A DNA stretch of 64,000 bases from Coprinellus micaceus. Its lineage: Eukaryota > Basidiomycota > Agaricomycetes > Agaricales > Psathyrellaceae. The stretch is from positions 1,798,001-1,862,000 of the forward strand of contig OX596334.1 in NCBI GenBank assembly GCA_951394405.1, written 5' to 3'. The notes below the pieces were generated by a model. The model searched no databases and was not told where the DNA came from. It saw nothing but the letters and a program-made list of their open reading frames with translations. Positions 24,958 to 37,125 of the stretch are shown here, one piece after another. Made by a program: the position numbers and the translations under genes. The stretch's first letter is position 1. Each line of letters opens with the position of its first letter.

Positions 24958-26683
24958 ATGCATTTCAACTTTGGGCAGTCTCCGGCGGGGTTGCATCGTC
25001 GTCAGATGCAGAAGAGACAGGCAATTAGCACTGTCCTCAGCACGACGATTATTACCCGACGTACGTCCGAACAACGTGCTCGCCACACTTATCATTAATG
25101 TCCGGGATTCAGCTCAAACGACTGCTACCGTCGTCGTAACGCGCCTTACGCGGGTTCCAGCTACTACAGCGACCACCACAGCGCGGACGCCAATCGTGAC
25201 CAAGCCTACAGTCACGACGACGACCACGAGTGCAGCTTCCACGACTAGCACAACCACAACCTCGACCACCCCGACCACTACCACCTCGACAACCCCAACG
25301 ACAACATCGACCACTCCGACGACGACCTCAACCATTGTTCGTGCTGTCCATTGGGTTCTTGGCTTGTTATTCACAAATTGAACAGGATAGGGCCTTGCCG
25401 ACAACGACGAGCTCGACGCCTGCTCAGCCAGTCACTGTGACCACAACCGCGTCGGTTCAACCGTCCGGCACGGCTGAAGCCTCTTCAGGGTCATCATCAG
25501 GAGGACAGTCTACCGGAACGATTATTGGGATCATCGCAGGTGTTTTAGGAGGGGTAATCTTGGTTGCGGCGTTTGCAGCGTTCGTCGTGGTGCGTTCCAT
25601 ATTCGTGTACCGGTTTTCGTACAGACTGTATAACGATCCTTGTAGCGCAAGGTGCGTGCCCGAAAGCGCGCCAAGGACGAATTCAGTGCTTCCCAGTTCC
25701 GAAAGTCCGCACTCATCCTTGATGAACCCAAGGAGCCTCATCGCCCTCGGCCGCCGAGCATGTTAGAGAGGAAGCGTAACGTTAACGCACCCCTCTTACC
25801 GCCATCGAATGCGTACCCCTACAGCGACACCGCATCGCAGTATACGAGCGAACATAGCTTTGGTCGAGAAGGTGGAAGCGTCTACGGTGGTTCTGCGCCT
25901 TCAACGTATAACGCTCCTGGTGGCGGATCGCAGTATGGTGGCCCCCAAGGGGCCATGTATGGTGCGCCTAACCCCCAAGGCGCCGCCCCTATGCCATATG
26001 GTGGGCAGAACATGTACAACCAATTCCCGGACCGTAATGGATATGGTGGCGCAGCAGGGTACGGCGCCGCTGGCTTCGGTGGACCTGCTCCCTACGCCCC
26101 GTATTCGCAAAACACCCACCAGACTCCCCAACAATTCCGCCCTGGATACCCCGGCCATAACGGCCAGCAGCAATACCAACAGCAGCAGCATTACAATTCT
26201 GGTCCTGGGCAGCAGATGAACCCCAGCACCTACTCAGCTCCTGGAAGCCCAGTCCGGAGCAACAGCACAGGCAGTAGCAACAACCCCCCGAATCCTTTCG
26301 CTGAAGCCGCCCCCTCTCGCAACACCGGTCCAGGGAACTCATCTTCTGGAGGAGCCAGCCCGCCTGCGCCCCCTCAGAACCCCAACCAATTTTTGACCAG
26401 GCACGATTCGATGCACGGGGACGACGACGCGGCGCCTCCTGCATACTCGGACGAAGATGGAACCTACGCCAATCTGCAGAGGGACGTCAAGCAGCCGGTT
26501 GTCATGAATCCTGAAGGAACGAGCTCGAGCAGGGCAGTCCCCTCCTCCGCCCCTGCGCCCGCTCCCGCTCCTCCAGCTGCACCCGCTCCTGCGCCCGCTG
26601 CATCATCTCCGGCCGAAAACAGCAGGAGGCCTACCTCAGCTTACACGGTGTACGACCCCGCCGATGCTTATGGTGGCATGTAG
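24958..26683 (+). CDS. Mucin-like single-pass membrane protein 2
   Basis: Starts at ATG 24958 with MHFNFGQSPAGLHRRQMQKR. After the first intron comes a Thr-rich ectodomain of TTT/TST repeats (about 25110-25330), encoded by ACG/ACC/ACT runs. The membrane helix is GTIIGIIAGVLGGVILVAAF, followed by AAFVVV. The cytoplasmic part starts with basic VRARKRAKDEF, then QFRKSALILDEPKEP and RPRPPSMLERKR. A long Gly/Tyr/Pro/Gln-rich tail ends YDPADAYGGM. The shared motifs place it with the genes at 20858 and 42258. The Pro/Ala repeats near the C-terminus (APAPAPPAAPAPAP) are low complexity. A role in sensing the cell wall or adhesion is likely by layout only. About four exons. Confidence 0.75.
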
Positions 26684-27512
26684 CGTGTGCGTCGGCTGTG
26701 ATTGATGACTGTTTTCTTGCTGTTCATCTTTGGAGGTTGTGTTCGGTGTGCTGTTGATGTAGCTAATATTCTCTTCTTGACATTTCCGCCCCGGCTGAGC
26801 TAGGATGACGGGTGTACTTCACTCAACAACCATAATAGCTTTTCCCCCGGTGCGAAACGCTCTTTTTTCCTCTTCCTCCCGTCTTTTCCTCATGTTATTG
26901 TGTATGTTAGCCCCTCCATCTGCCCTCATCCCATACTGACATGATGTCTTTCCAGTCACTGTTACATATCCATACCTAGCCATTCTGTTCACCTCCTCCC
27001 CGACACCCTTCCCCACTTTTCTACTCTCCGCTTCCCTCTGTTCTTTATGGCTATACCTGTCTTCATACCTTCCGCGTTCCCAAATACCTGTCTTATTACG
27101 CCTAGGACCCCTCGCCCTTTCTTCGACGTTGCGAGGTGTCACTTTGTAGCTTAGCGCTTCCCGTTCCCTGCTGTCGCTGGCCCAGTATACCATTTTGAAT
27201 ATTAGAAACTAACCTCTACAGTGAGGCACCTAGCTAGCGGCTGCGACACGGTATCCATGTCTCTAGTATTGCTACTCGGAAGTCCATCGTACCCCTTGCG
27301 ATGTAGTCGTCGCCTAAGTATGTCTACCACCTTGCTGTACCCTCTTCCCAACACGCAAGCCCAATCGCCTTCTAGCCCTGAGTCTTCACAAACTCCGAGT
27401 TGCCAACATGCGCGGGACTTTGTGACCTTGTGACAAACGCTGCTTCACAAGCGCCCAGACTCCTCTGGCCTCGATATCTTTCAAGCTAGCACCCGTCGCC
27501 GTGCCTTTCTCA
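26684..27512. other. Intergenic, no gene seen
   Basis: A T/C-rich stretch that is probably the 3' flank of mucin-like protein 2 and the promoter of the F-box gene. AAGCGCCC lies at 27449-27456, 64 bp upstream of the F-box start codon. Frames here have no family signal. Confidence 0.35.
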
Positions 27513-29211
27513 ATGCCAGACCAGGCTCTGAATCCCCCAACGTACGAAGACGGCTTCACCAGCGAACTCTCGTCAATGACCTCCACCAAGGAGGTCTGGC
27601 CCTGGGATATACTGCCACCCGAGATTCTGCACCATATCTTCCTCTGCGCCAGCCCCCTAGGATACGACGACCCGGATGGCGAGGAGGTTAGCACTTCCCA
27701 GGCCACCATTGTGTCCTGCACTCGCGTCTGCCGCGCTTGGCGCGGTGCGGCGTTGTCTCAAGGAGAGCTGTGGGCGTGTATGGTTGACGTTGAGCGCCAA
27801 TCGATCTCAGTCTTGTGTCATACCCTTGAAATCTCATCCCCTACCTCTTCACCGTTGGCCATAGATCCGCTCATGTCTACCTTTATGGTCTCCCAGACGC
27901 CATCGATGTGTTAAACCTACTCTGGGACCATCGAGTCCGAATTCGAGGGTTCCACGTTGCACTTTGTACTAGTGGACATAGCGACACTGTCCACGTCGGC
28001 TCGATCCCCGTAGTGCGGCAGCTCGTGAAGGGGATGGCTGAGCTTCAGATGCCTCGTCTTGAGGCTCTGACGTGGCTTCAGGGTCCTCAGGGCACCTTTC
28101 ATATTCAACCACGGCCAGACCTCACGAAGCTCAAGCGTGCCTCGATCGGCGGAGTCGCCCTCCTTTCCACCTCCTCAACGCTCAACCTCACTGAACTTAC
28201 GATTGTCTCTCCCCTTCATCGGCCGAAATACATGGAGCTAATCCAGTTTCAGCGATTCGCCCCGAATATGCAGTTCTTGCACCTCAGCGATGCGGTTGAC
28301 CCCGACCCCAGCAGGATCAGTCTCCTCCGTCGATCCTACAAAGCCCCAGAACTCTCCCTTCCTCACCTCTCCGTTCTTACTGTCGAAGGCAGGACTGTAG
28401 ATCAGATGGTCTGGATGTTGGAGCTCCTGAAACTTAAAGCATACCCCCTCCAATTGTCAGAAACGTGGGCGGTTCAGATCGACTTTTTCTCACGCCCACT
28501 GGGAACCGTTTTCTCTGAATCTCACGAGTACATTGAAAAATCGGTAGCCGCAATACTCTACAGAGCATTCCCGGCTAGCAAGACAGAACTAGAGCTGCAG
28601 CTCTCAGTAACTTCCGGGAAGATCTGCGGTCTAAGCACGATTCTGGGCGCAGATCCGTACACCACCTGGACTTTGCAAATAATGGAACCTGTCGGGTTCT
28701 CCAGGCGCTGCGGGAATTAGGGAAACGAGCGTGGACCATTCGGACCGGGGTAATAGGGTCGGATCTCACCATTAGCTTTTTGCGCTACATATGCTACGCG
28801 ATATCCTCTCTGTGGATTACGCCAGGGGACCCCGATTCTCGCAATTCCGTCCCAGGCGTTCAAGACCTGATTCAGCTCAGCAGGTGCTTATGCACACTCA
28901 CCTGGGTCACCAAGATCACCCTCGTCGAAGACGCCGCCAATGGTATACTCTGCTTGCTGGCTCTCTCTCTCGGCGTACCGCCAGGAATGTACTACCAGCC
29001 ACCCTTTCCTGGGCTCCGTCACATGGTCCTCGAAGTGGAGGAATGCGCAACCACTTCCAGGTGTTTCCAGGCTTTGGGGCCTGCGCTGGAGCGGAGAAGC
29101 GCACAGGGGAATCCCGTTCGAGAGGTGACATTTGTCCGATCTCGCGTAAGTAAAGAGGAGATAACGGGTCTGGGAGCGAGGCTTGGATGCCAAATGTCAT
29201 TCGAGGCTTGA
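27513..29211 (+). CDS. F-box protein
   Basis: The N-terminal exon has an F-box: WPWDILPPEILHHIFLCASP, then SCTRVCRAWRGAALS and GELWACM, at residues 24-95. F-box proteins bind Skp1 and choose substrates for SCF ubiquitin ligases. After an intron (about 27810-27872) a long region with leucine-rich-repeat character follows (MPRLEALTWLQGPQG, TELTIVSPLH, LSLPHLSVLTVEGR). The frame changes near 28607-28635: upstream reads ELELQLS and downstream reads SVHHLDFANNGTCRVLQALR. Joining them needs either a 29-nt GT-AG intron, which is unusually short, or one frameshift. The rest reads on to GLGARLGCQMSFEA at 29211. Agaricomycetes carry many such single F-box genes. Confidence 0.65.
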
Positions 29212-30325
29212 AGCTGGCTGATCTCCGAGTCGCATATCAACCTTCACTTGGGAGCTGGTCAGAAACGTTACTCGCGCTCGGACATGAACCAATCGGCCAT
29301 TAATAGCCATATCAAGTATCGGACTCGGGCATATGTATTCCTGTACGATTCATCCATTTTTCTCTTTGACATTGACAATGGAGCTCAGGACCTGGGGGTT
29401 GCCGACGGCGCGAATGCGAAACAAGCGCCCAAAGACGCATCAGACGAGATTATTCCCACGACCCTTTGTTGCCCCCAACTTCCACCTCCCTGACCCCAGG
29501 TGCACACCTACTGAACTTGGTACGGCCCTTTACCTAGCAACATTGAATGGACATGACAGGTATCAAATTGTCGTGAGTATGACCTTCAGACAGCCAGACT
29601 GGCTCCTAGTGCATGCCAGTCATTAGGAAAGAAAACCATAGCAACACACGAATCATGATATCTATTGCCAAGCGGTACTGTCGCCAGCCAACCAGAGACT
29701 CTCTTCTTTGAAGTTCTTCCTCTTAATATGTGATATGCTACTTGACAAACCATGCATGCTTCCCACAGCGTTGTCCCTGGTAGGTGAGTCCGTCTCTAGC
29801 GTACCCCGTGTTCCCAGCTTTTGTCGCCTTCTGGCACCATCTGCTAGAATCTGCGAACATATCAAGACACTCGTGCACTCCCACTGCGGACAGGGCACTG
29901 GGCAGGTTCGTCGAGAATACTTCGATCAAGTATATTCCCCTCAATACCCGGTCGGACGCCCGTCCAGTGTGGCGTTTCATCTCAGCAAGGTAATGAACAG
30001 CGTTGCGGTCCGTCGGTGCCACCTTGTGCCACTCCTCCTGATATATGTGTACCTCAAATTGCCCAACGAGGGAGTTGAGGAAGCTATAGGAGGGATTTCG
30101 TAACAAGAGGCCCCGTTCTTTCCCCGGATACGAGTGCTGATTGCCTTTAGATGAGGTCGTTAAGAGGAACCCGGCTTCGCCTGCCTCTCCTTTCTTCCCT
30201 TCCTTGCACTGCGGCGCCCACCTCACGCCTCATTGTGCCCTTCCCTTCTCCGCTATCAAAACTCTCCGCAGAAGGGAGGCAGCTACGACTCGCTTGGATC
30301 GCTCGACTCCAGCCGCCGTTAATGG
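29212..30325. other. Intergenic, with an unexplained minus-strand ORF
   Basis: A minus-strand open frame at 29738-30226 (162 residues) has coding-like sequence, for example LVGQFEVHIYQEEWHKVAPT and NAVHYLAEMKRHTGRASDRV, but no family I know and no clear partner exon. It may be an exon of an orphan gene or a remnant (confidence about 0.3). AAGCGCCC lies at 29423-29430. Nothing else is supported. Confidence 0.3.
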
Positions 30326-31527
30326 ATGCCGAAGAATCTGTTTCAATGCACTAGCCGGATCTCTCTGGCTGTTAGCCAGGGGTCGAGTTCGAGCCCCTTC
30401 CTGGTCACCTCGCGATGTGGTCTCTGTTGGTTGCTGGTGTTTCACCTCCTCCTTTCCTGTGTCCCGCTAGCGCAAAGCCAGCAGAACGTCACTGTACCGC
30501 TGGACCCCGATCAAGGCCAGGTCGTGTATACGCCTTTCTATTGCAATGCGACGAGAGCCGAGGAGGATCCAGAGTCATGTGCGGGTGGATGGTAGGCAGC
30601 CTTTGGATGCCCAAGATAACAGTGACTGACTTTGCTCTTGGTGCTGATACACATCTCCTCGCCCATATTCGTCGCCCGTACAGGCAATCAGGCTTCTCAG
30701 ATGGCGGCCTGCCTATTGTCACATCCGCTGGACAGAATCCCGGAACAGGGAACATCCTTCCCCAGATATTTTTCCGTTTCAGAGGTGTGTCACCCACTCA
30801 TGAGTGCCTAGACCTCCCGACCTCCGATGGCCTTGGCATTGTCTGACGCTCATCTGTAGCCTCACGAGCCTTCTTGAACATGGACTCCACTTCAAACTCA
30901 ACGATCAACGTCACGATCTCAGCCAATAATATCACAATAATGAACACCATCCAATCTTCGCTCGGGACTGCGACAATAGTCAATATGCCTGAGGACGCGA
31001 TCACCACATTGACGCTCACCCTCCTTCCCGCACCCGCTAATCCCGTTCCGTTCAGCCTGTTTTCCGTCGTGATCACTACCCCTCTTAATGCGTAAGTCTC
31101 TCTACAACTGCCACCCAGCCACAAAACACCGGTCCCTTCTATCTTTCTTCTTATATCATTATTTGATAGATGAACGCTATCCATCCTCCTGGAAGACCAC
31201 CGTGAATGACGCTGACAAATTGTACTATACCACCCTTGCAGAGACTCGACCTCGATATTCCCTACAGTTACTCTACCCACACCAACGCCTGTTTCGACCT
31301 GGTTCACGCAAACAACCACGACTTTCGCGACCTCTACGATCACAATGCCTTCCCAGCCACAGCCGACAACTAACCGTCGGCGTATGATTGCACAGGCGGT
31401 AGGGATCACCGTTGGCCTTGGCTTGGGCCTGACTGCAATCGGCGTAGGAGCATTCTTTTACTGGAAGAAACGCCGGAGAATAGCGCGTATGTGGAGGCGG
31501 AGTGTGAGTAGGGTGGAGTTTGACTGA
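30326..31527 (+). CDS. Single-pass surface glycoprotein
   Basis: The first exon has a hydrophobic stretch, CGLCWLLVFHLLLSCVPLAQ, ending in a likely signal-cleavage site before SQQNVTVPLDPDQGQ. The mature part then reads YTPFYCNATRAEEDPESC. After an intron the frame continues LPIVTSAGQNPGTGNILPQI, FFRFR, then a very Asn/Thr-rich stretch with many N-x-S/T sites (SNSTINVTISANNITIMNT). A Thr/Pro-rich stalk follows (TLPTPTPVSTWFTQTTTTF). One membrane helix (AVGITVGLGLGLTAIGVGAF) precedes a very short basic tail, WKKRRRIARMWRR. ATG 30326 is in frame but gives an unusually long leader, so the true start could lie nearer the hydrophobic core or in an upstream exon. About four exons. Function unknown. 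Confidence 0.55.
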
Positions 31528-32254
31528 ACACTATTCGACATATTTGTATTCATTTTATTTCATTGGGCCAACCCACTGAACCGCAAGTTCGTAACTCACC
31601 CATCCAGACGCGACCCAAAGATTGGATTCCGAGTCTGTTACTCTATCCTGTGCAAAGCGTAGGGCTTAATTGTTCGGTTGCGTGAGGCAAGTATCAGGCC
31701 TCAGGAGGCTCGGACGAGGATGTGGGTCCAAGGGGACCGGGAAATAGGTGAAACGCTAACACAATTATAGCATGGTTAGTCTGAGGCGCACTGGCGGAAC
31801 CTGGATGCCTTGGGCTGGGCATATGGGACTCTAGCTGCATTTACCGGCGAATTCACCTTGGCGGCGGACCCTGGCTAAGCGTTGGCGTTGACCGGTGACT
31901 AGTAGCCCGTGAAGTAAGGACCAAGGAACTGCAAGTGATGAAGCATGTCCGCCGAATAGGCTACTCGTGTTCCTGGCGATATCGATCGTCCTTGGAAGCG
32001 GGAAACGGCGATCGAACGCTCGGGATCTTAATGACGTTCTAGGTTCTTGTAGTGGAGGAATGAGGATGGTGTAAATATTCCAAATGAGAATGCCAAAGCA
32101 ACACAGAAATCCCGAGAAACCCCGGATCCAACCGAGCCTGCCAATTGGTAGAAATAGAAATGAAGAGAGGGGTATTATGAAGTGGGTAGGTATACGCGGG
32201 AGAGCAAAAATATCCATGTCCAAATGCAGTGGGGGAGATCGTTTTGGGTTCCGG
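31528..32254. other. Intergenic between convergent genes
   Basis: No gene seen. The 151-residue minus-strand frame here (31831-32286) is hydrophobic only because of T-rich sequence and overlaps the last codons of the next gene, so I reject it. The stretch should contain the 3' ends of the two converging surface-protein genes. Confidence 0.4.
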
Positions 32255-33858
32255 TTATCCCGGAGTGTAATGAGGGGGATGCTCAACTACAGGGGTCTGC
32301 AATTCCTCAGGTGTCGAATTTGGAAGTCGTACGCCACTATCTTCGTGTACGATAACCCTTGACCTCGATCCCGAATGTGACGATGAAGAATGCGAATGCG
32401 AAGTCTGGGACCGGGTATCAATTGCAGTGGGCTCAGTCCTATCGGAACGTGGCTGCGGGGGTGGTGGAGCTGCTCGCGCATGGGCTGCTGCCTCAGCTTC
32501 TGCGCGCTTCCGCTCCATTCTCGACATGGGCTGTGGAACAGGAGGTGGCGGGGGTGGTGGCCGTATGACAGGTACAATATTGGGCTGTGAGGAGTTCGAT
32601 GTTGCGGAGGGGGCAGTGAATGGGTAGGGGGTGATTTGGCTGTTGTTAGAGGTTGGGTAGGTGTTGGGTGTCAGGTAGGTCGCCGTCGGTTGGTAGGAGG
32701 TCGTACTGTGTTGGTCATAAAGTGAGGGGTCTGTTGGTCTCGTGAGAGTGAATGGCTTGATGTAGTGGAATGGCTCTTCGACTAGGATGGGCCTGTAAGA
32801 GGCCTGCTTCTTGCCCTGCATGCGTTTGTGGATGAAAAGGAAGGCGAGGACCGCGGCTATCATGAGTGCGAGGCCTCCCATGACGGAACCGACGATGACC
32901 CCAATCATCGGTCCCTTCGACGCCGAGTGGATGTCCGACTCGTTCTCAACAGTGAGCCATCCTAAGACTAGTGGGGTTGTTGAAGAGTTGCCCTCGTATT
33001 TGACGACCAGTTCGTGTTCGCCTACAGAGAGGGGATCTGTCTGGAAGAAGACGTGGTTGAATTGACTAGCCTTTTGGGAGCTCGTCAACCCTGGGAGGGA
33101 GAACCGAACTTCAGGTTGGCCGTCGATAGAGTAGGTCGCGCTTGTTGAGGTGAGGGGAAACTCTTTAGGAATTGTCCCTTGCCAGGTAAGCCTGGAGCCT
33201 GCAAAGCTATGAGGTATATTCTTTCCAAGAGCTCAGAGCCTTACCTTTGAATTTAATTCGGACGCTTGCTCCCGTAGTTTGGGTCATCGTCCCTATGTCC
33301 CCCAGAGGTTTCCACTCGGTGTCAAATGACACTGCAGGATCTAACCGACTGATCATTATCGTCGCACCCTTGAGTTCGACATCGTCGCTAGGGATGTAAA
33401 CGATCCTATCCGCCCAGAATGACTGCCCACTGCTGGACACCTTCACGGTTACGGTGTGGTTGGCATCCGAGAGGTTCGGCCACTCGCAGAGAACCCAGTT
33501 GTTTTGCGTATAGGGAAACGGGTCGGTGGGGCCAACACTCTTCTGGTCAATAATACAATCCCAAGTGGGGTCGATCGTACCCGATGAGTTCTTGATATCA
33601 GTCGTCCCAAAAAGCCTTGCTCGGGTTCCTAGGTCACGCTCAGTCCATGTGAACTGGTCCCAGGGTCGTTCTCGACGTACCTTTGAAGAAGAACGAGAAG
33701 CTTGCGGCCGAGTCCAACCCGTGCAATGTGTTGTTGTACGTTGTCCCCGAGTTACCCACACCATCGAACCGTCCACCGTCCGTTGCTGTCCAGCCCAGCC
33801 CTTCATACCTAATCTGTGGGTCTGTGTCGTCTACAACTACCCATCGTGGTACCGACAT
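32255..33858 (-). CDS. Receptor-like membrane protein with two ectodomain modules (copy 1)
   Basis: Starts at ATG 33858 with MSVPRWVVVDDTDPQIRYEG. The first module ends in TLHGLDSAASFSFFFKG. After an intron the next reads DPTWDCIIDQKSVGP, NNWVLCEWPNLSDANH and then RIVYIPSDDVEL. A second module follows (WKPLGDIGTMTQTTG ... ATYSIDG, VFFQTDPLSVGEHELVVKYE). The domain pattern suggests two beta-sandwich, possibly sugar-binding, units outside the cell. One membrane helix follows (MIGVIVGSVMGGLALMIAAV, LAFLFIH) and then a Pro-rich cytoplasmic region (PPPPPPPVPQP) ending VHEDSGVRLPNSTPEEL and HPPHYTPG. No classical signal peptide is visible in exon 1. A tandem paralog lies at 37126-38978. About four exons. 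Confidence 0.75.
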
Positions 33859-34606
33859 GTCGAATCTAACGCTGTAGAAGCCTGCTCCCGAGATTTGCAG
33901 AATTAAGAACCGAATAGGGAAAGGTAGTCATGAAAGAAAAGATTGTGTCGAGAACGTGGTGATATTCGCTGCTGGGCGCTCGAGTCGCCAGTGTAACGGG
34001 ATATATTTGATGGATGATCTGTGACATTATGGGCGCTGAAAAACAATCCACTGCACTGGCGACAACGTCACAGGGAGCACTGGCCTGGCCGAAATAGGCG
34101 CTCTGGGTCTCCATCGAGCCCAGAAAGTCGAGAGCACTAGGATCGCAAGTTACACCAGAGATAGAGGCTGAAACTCGCCTCCACACGCGGGATCAGCGCG
34201 AGGGTCACACGACGCGTCGTTCTTCCCTTCTTTAACCCGAACCACCATGTCGTATCCTTCAAACACACCGAATGACCGCAACACACGTTCGATTTAAGCC
34301 GAATTATAAACCAAGAGATAAGGACAAGAGCCCGGAATTAAATGGTACAGTAGGACAGCAGAGAAGCAAGTACTGAGCACTGAGCACATGAGCCTCCGGC
34401 CAATTCACGGGAGTGCGTGCTGCAAATGCCCAGGAGTTCGAAAAGTTACCGATATCGCGATAAATAACGGGTGAGTGGAGTCTGAAAATATACAACCAAG
34501 ACGACGTTCCATCCTCACCATTCCTTCTTCTCGGGGCACAGCGAAATGCAGGCGGAACCCGCTCGACGCGCCTCGTCTCTTCGTAACATGTTGACCAGGC
34601 GGTGAA
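33859..34606. other. Intergenic, no gene seen
   Basis: The stretch upstream of copy 1. No open frame has family signal, and the minus-strand frame at 33866-34186 looks random. It should contain the promoter of the gene starting at 33858. Confidence 0.35.
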
Positions 34607-35294
34607 TCATGCTTCTACCAGCCAGTCTATGTACGATAGACGGGTCTGCGCTTGTTGACCGGGGTCCTAGTCGCACGACGCATGAGGCCTCCCGGTTTTA
34701 CTTCTACCAGGGATGAGGGGCTCACCTTGATGTTCCAGACGTAACTTCCTCCATGCATCCCTGTGGCTACACGTCCAGTTCGCGTCAAGCTTGAGTTGCC
34801 GAGCAGGAGAGGGGACCTCGTGTACTTACAACCTTGTGTGTAGTCCCTACACGAGTACTGGTCATAGGACGCAGACAAGTTGTCACCAATGGGTGAGGCC
34901 GGCGGAGTTGATGTTTCCGCTGAGCGTCTAGCGGGCGATGAACCTCGTGAGTCAGGGGAACCCTAGTATCACGATCGTTCGGGACTCACTCTCGTCGCTT
35001 AGGGCACCTATGCTTCTCGAAGAATCGATCGAGTACCAGCTCCGATTCGTGCACTAGAATCCTCTCTTCACAAAAGCAGCATCGATACTTCATGCTGTTG
35101 TGGCAGATGAAGTCCAAATCCATGGGGTTCCTGCGGTCTGGCGGGTAATGGGCTCGTACTTCGTCGAGCTCTGATACGAGCTGTATTGGAGGAGTCATAC
35201 TTGAGTCACGGACAGGGGGCGCGACGAGCCGAGGGGGAGCACCCCAAGGTCGTTGGGAACGTGAGGGGTCGTGGAAGCTTGTCGAGGTCGACAT
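34607..35294 (-). CDS. Small Cys/His protein, possible zinc binder
   Basis: Starts at ATG 35294 with MSTSTSFHDPSRSQRPWGAP. Exon 1 continues LVSELDEVRAHYPPDRRN and then FICHNSMKYRCCFCEERILV, FFEKHRCPKRR. The order C-x3-H ... CC-x-C ... H-x-C suggests a zinc-binding fold. Exon 2 reads SSPARRSAETSTPPASPIG and SYDQYSCRDYTQG. Two small exons follow: TGMHGGSYVWNIK and then DPGQQAQTRLSYIDWLVEA, with a stop at 34607. The introns are short with GT-AG ends and all joins keep frame, which is good support for a real gene. I do not recognise the family. It lies between the two receptor-like copies. Confidence 0.6.
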
Positions 35295-37125
35295 GGCCGG
35301 CGGTGACAACGATGTGGGTGGCTCAGAGAAGGAGTGGATGGATGCCGGGAGCCTATATATATTGAGGTTGAGCTTTCATCAGGGTTTCACCCTAAAACTA
35401 ACCGAGTTACCGGCTTGTACACCTTTGCAGTCCAGCCGCCAGCCTGCACGCCGTACGGCCTTGAGTCGGGAGAGCCATTTAAACCAAGGGTCCACATCTC
35501 CGTTGAGAAATCTATCCGAAATCTATTCAATATATTTACGAGAAGTGGTGCCAAGACTCCAGCGCTTGTCACGCTCCCGTACCTCGATGGGGGACAACCG
35601 GCTCGTCTCCCGAACTAAGTGAGTCCTCCCTTCCTCCCTGCAGGGCCGACCAGTCATGATGCTCTCCACAGGACTCCACATTATATGCGGGTGCATCTGC
35701 CATGCCGGACGGAGGCAAATCACTCATAGGTGGAAGATCCGTTCTTGTCAAGCGCCTGGGAGGATGGGGGTGAGTTCCTGAGGGAAAACCGTTTTCGAAA
35801 TGAACATTTGTCACGCCCGAATTTGCCTCCGTCGACAGCCCAGAATCATAGAATGAATTTACACATCGGTATTCCCTTGTATGGTTAGGCCGGTCGTGAG
35901 GTGAGATTCAAGTTTATTAGGGATCCCGCTGTCCCTGTCTGATTCTGTCAACAGATAGTTACCACCTGGTTCGTATCGCAGCGCCTGGGCCTTCTCCTGA
36001 ATGTCGAACAACCTGTTCATTCACCCAATCCTTGGGGGCAAAGCAAACCTCGCTGAGCCCCAAACTTCCACCAAGGCACCCGTAAGGTTAGTTGATGCTC
36101 TTCACGTCACCTTGCATGATCCCCGATCCAGGTATCCTCCAATAGACTGACAATATCAAATGATCGGCCAACTCGCCCAGTGGGACTCGCGAATGGTCGC
36201 ATTCGCGGGAGCGCTAATTGGAGAAAGCCTTGGTGGATGCATCGATTGGCACAGATAAGGGGTGACTGAGGAGATGTCAGGTCCACCAAGTTATTGCAGC
36301 TTCAGCTCAACGATCGACTCTAAGCGCTCGACGGCGCTTGCCGATCGCGGCTGGCAGTTCCAGGGGCTATACACACTGCAACATGCGCCGCTCCCGGGAG
36401 TAGCCTCAAGGGGGCGCAGCCCTGAACGAGGCAAGAGTGCAGTGTGACATGATGCTGTACGTTAGAACCGCACATCGAAGACACCGGCCGGGTCTGGGTA
36501 ACCAATGGTGTCCACGAGCCAACCAGGAGAGGACAAAATCGGGGCATGGCACAATAAATCCAATGGAACGGCGCAAATGCGTATCGCCGTGTGTCAGGTG
36601 TACTGTAAGTATGTAGAACAGTATAGAACAGAATGCGATATTATGACGGCAAGTGGATCATGTGCACGCGTCCCCGAGATTGCATGAAGTAGCCATGAAA
36701 AGCTTTGAGTCGTGTCTAAGTCATGTTTCGCCCGGAGGGTATTCAAAGGAGCAAGGTGTGCAGAAAGCTTGAATGGACCGGGGAGTGCTGCGCCCCGGGT
36801 TCCAAGCGAATACCACTCTCTCGGTGGACAGCGGGGCGACCCTCGAGGTTGAACGTAAGCGCCGGTGAATGTCGAACTACCGAAATCGACATCTCGGGTT
36901 GTAATGACACGAGCGCACCGCAGTCGAGTGTAACGAAATCAATCGCAGCTCCGGGGGAGGAGTAACGCCAGAATGCCGGGTACATGGGTAACCCGGTAAT
37001 GTCTATGACAGTAGGGTATAGGACTATGGAACGGGTACAAGGGAGGTTGCTACAACAACAGTAGTAGATTCGAGAACGGTCAACTAACAAGTACGGCAAA
37101 TCACTGAGCGCACCGTGTCCCGACC
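35295..37125. other. 1.8-kb intergenic stretch, no firm gene
   Basis: Several frames on both strands (for example 35569-35814 and 36743-37099, minus) have mildly coding-like sequence but no shared motifs, and no set of exons could be joined with confidence. A palindromic-looking AAGCGCTCGACGGCGCTT lies at about 36319-36336. The right part should be the 3' flank of receptor-like copy 2. Confidence 0.35.

Noticed and set aside
25114..25404. Val-rich minus-strand frame
   Set aside because: It is the complement of the Thr-rich repeat in mucin-like protein 2.
30360..30410. tRNA-like T-arm sequence (GGTCGAGTTCGAGCCCC)
   Set aside because: No matching acceptor stem, D-arm or anticodon arm could be paired around it, and it lies in a coding exon.
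31831..32286. 151-residue minus-strand hydrophobic frame
   Set aside because: It is T-rich and overlaps the end of the receptor-like gene in another frame.
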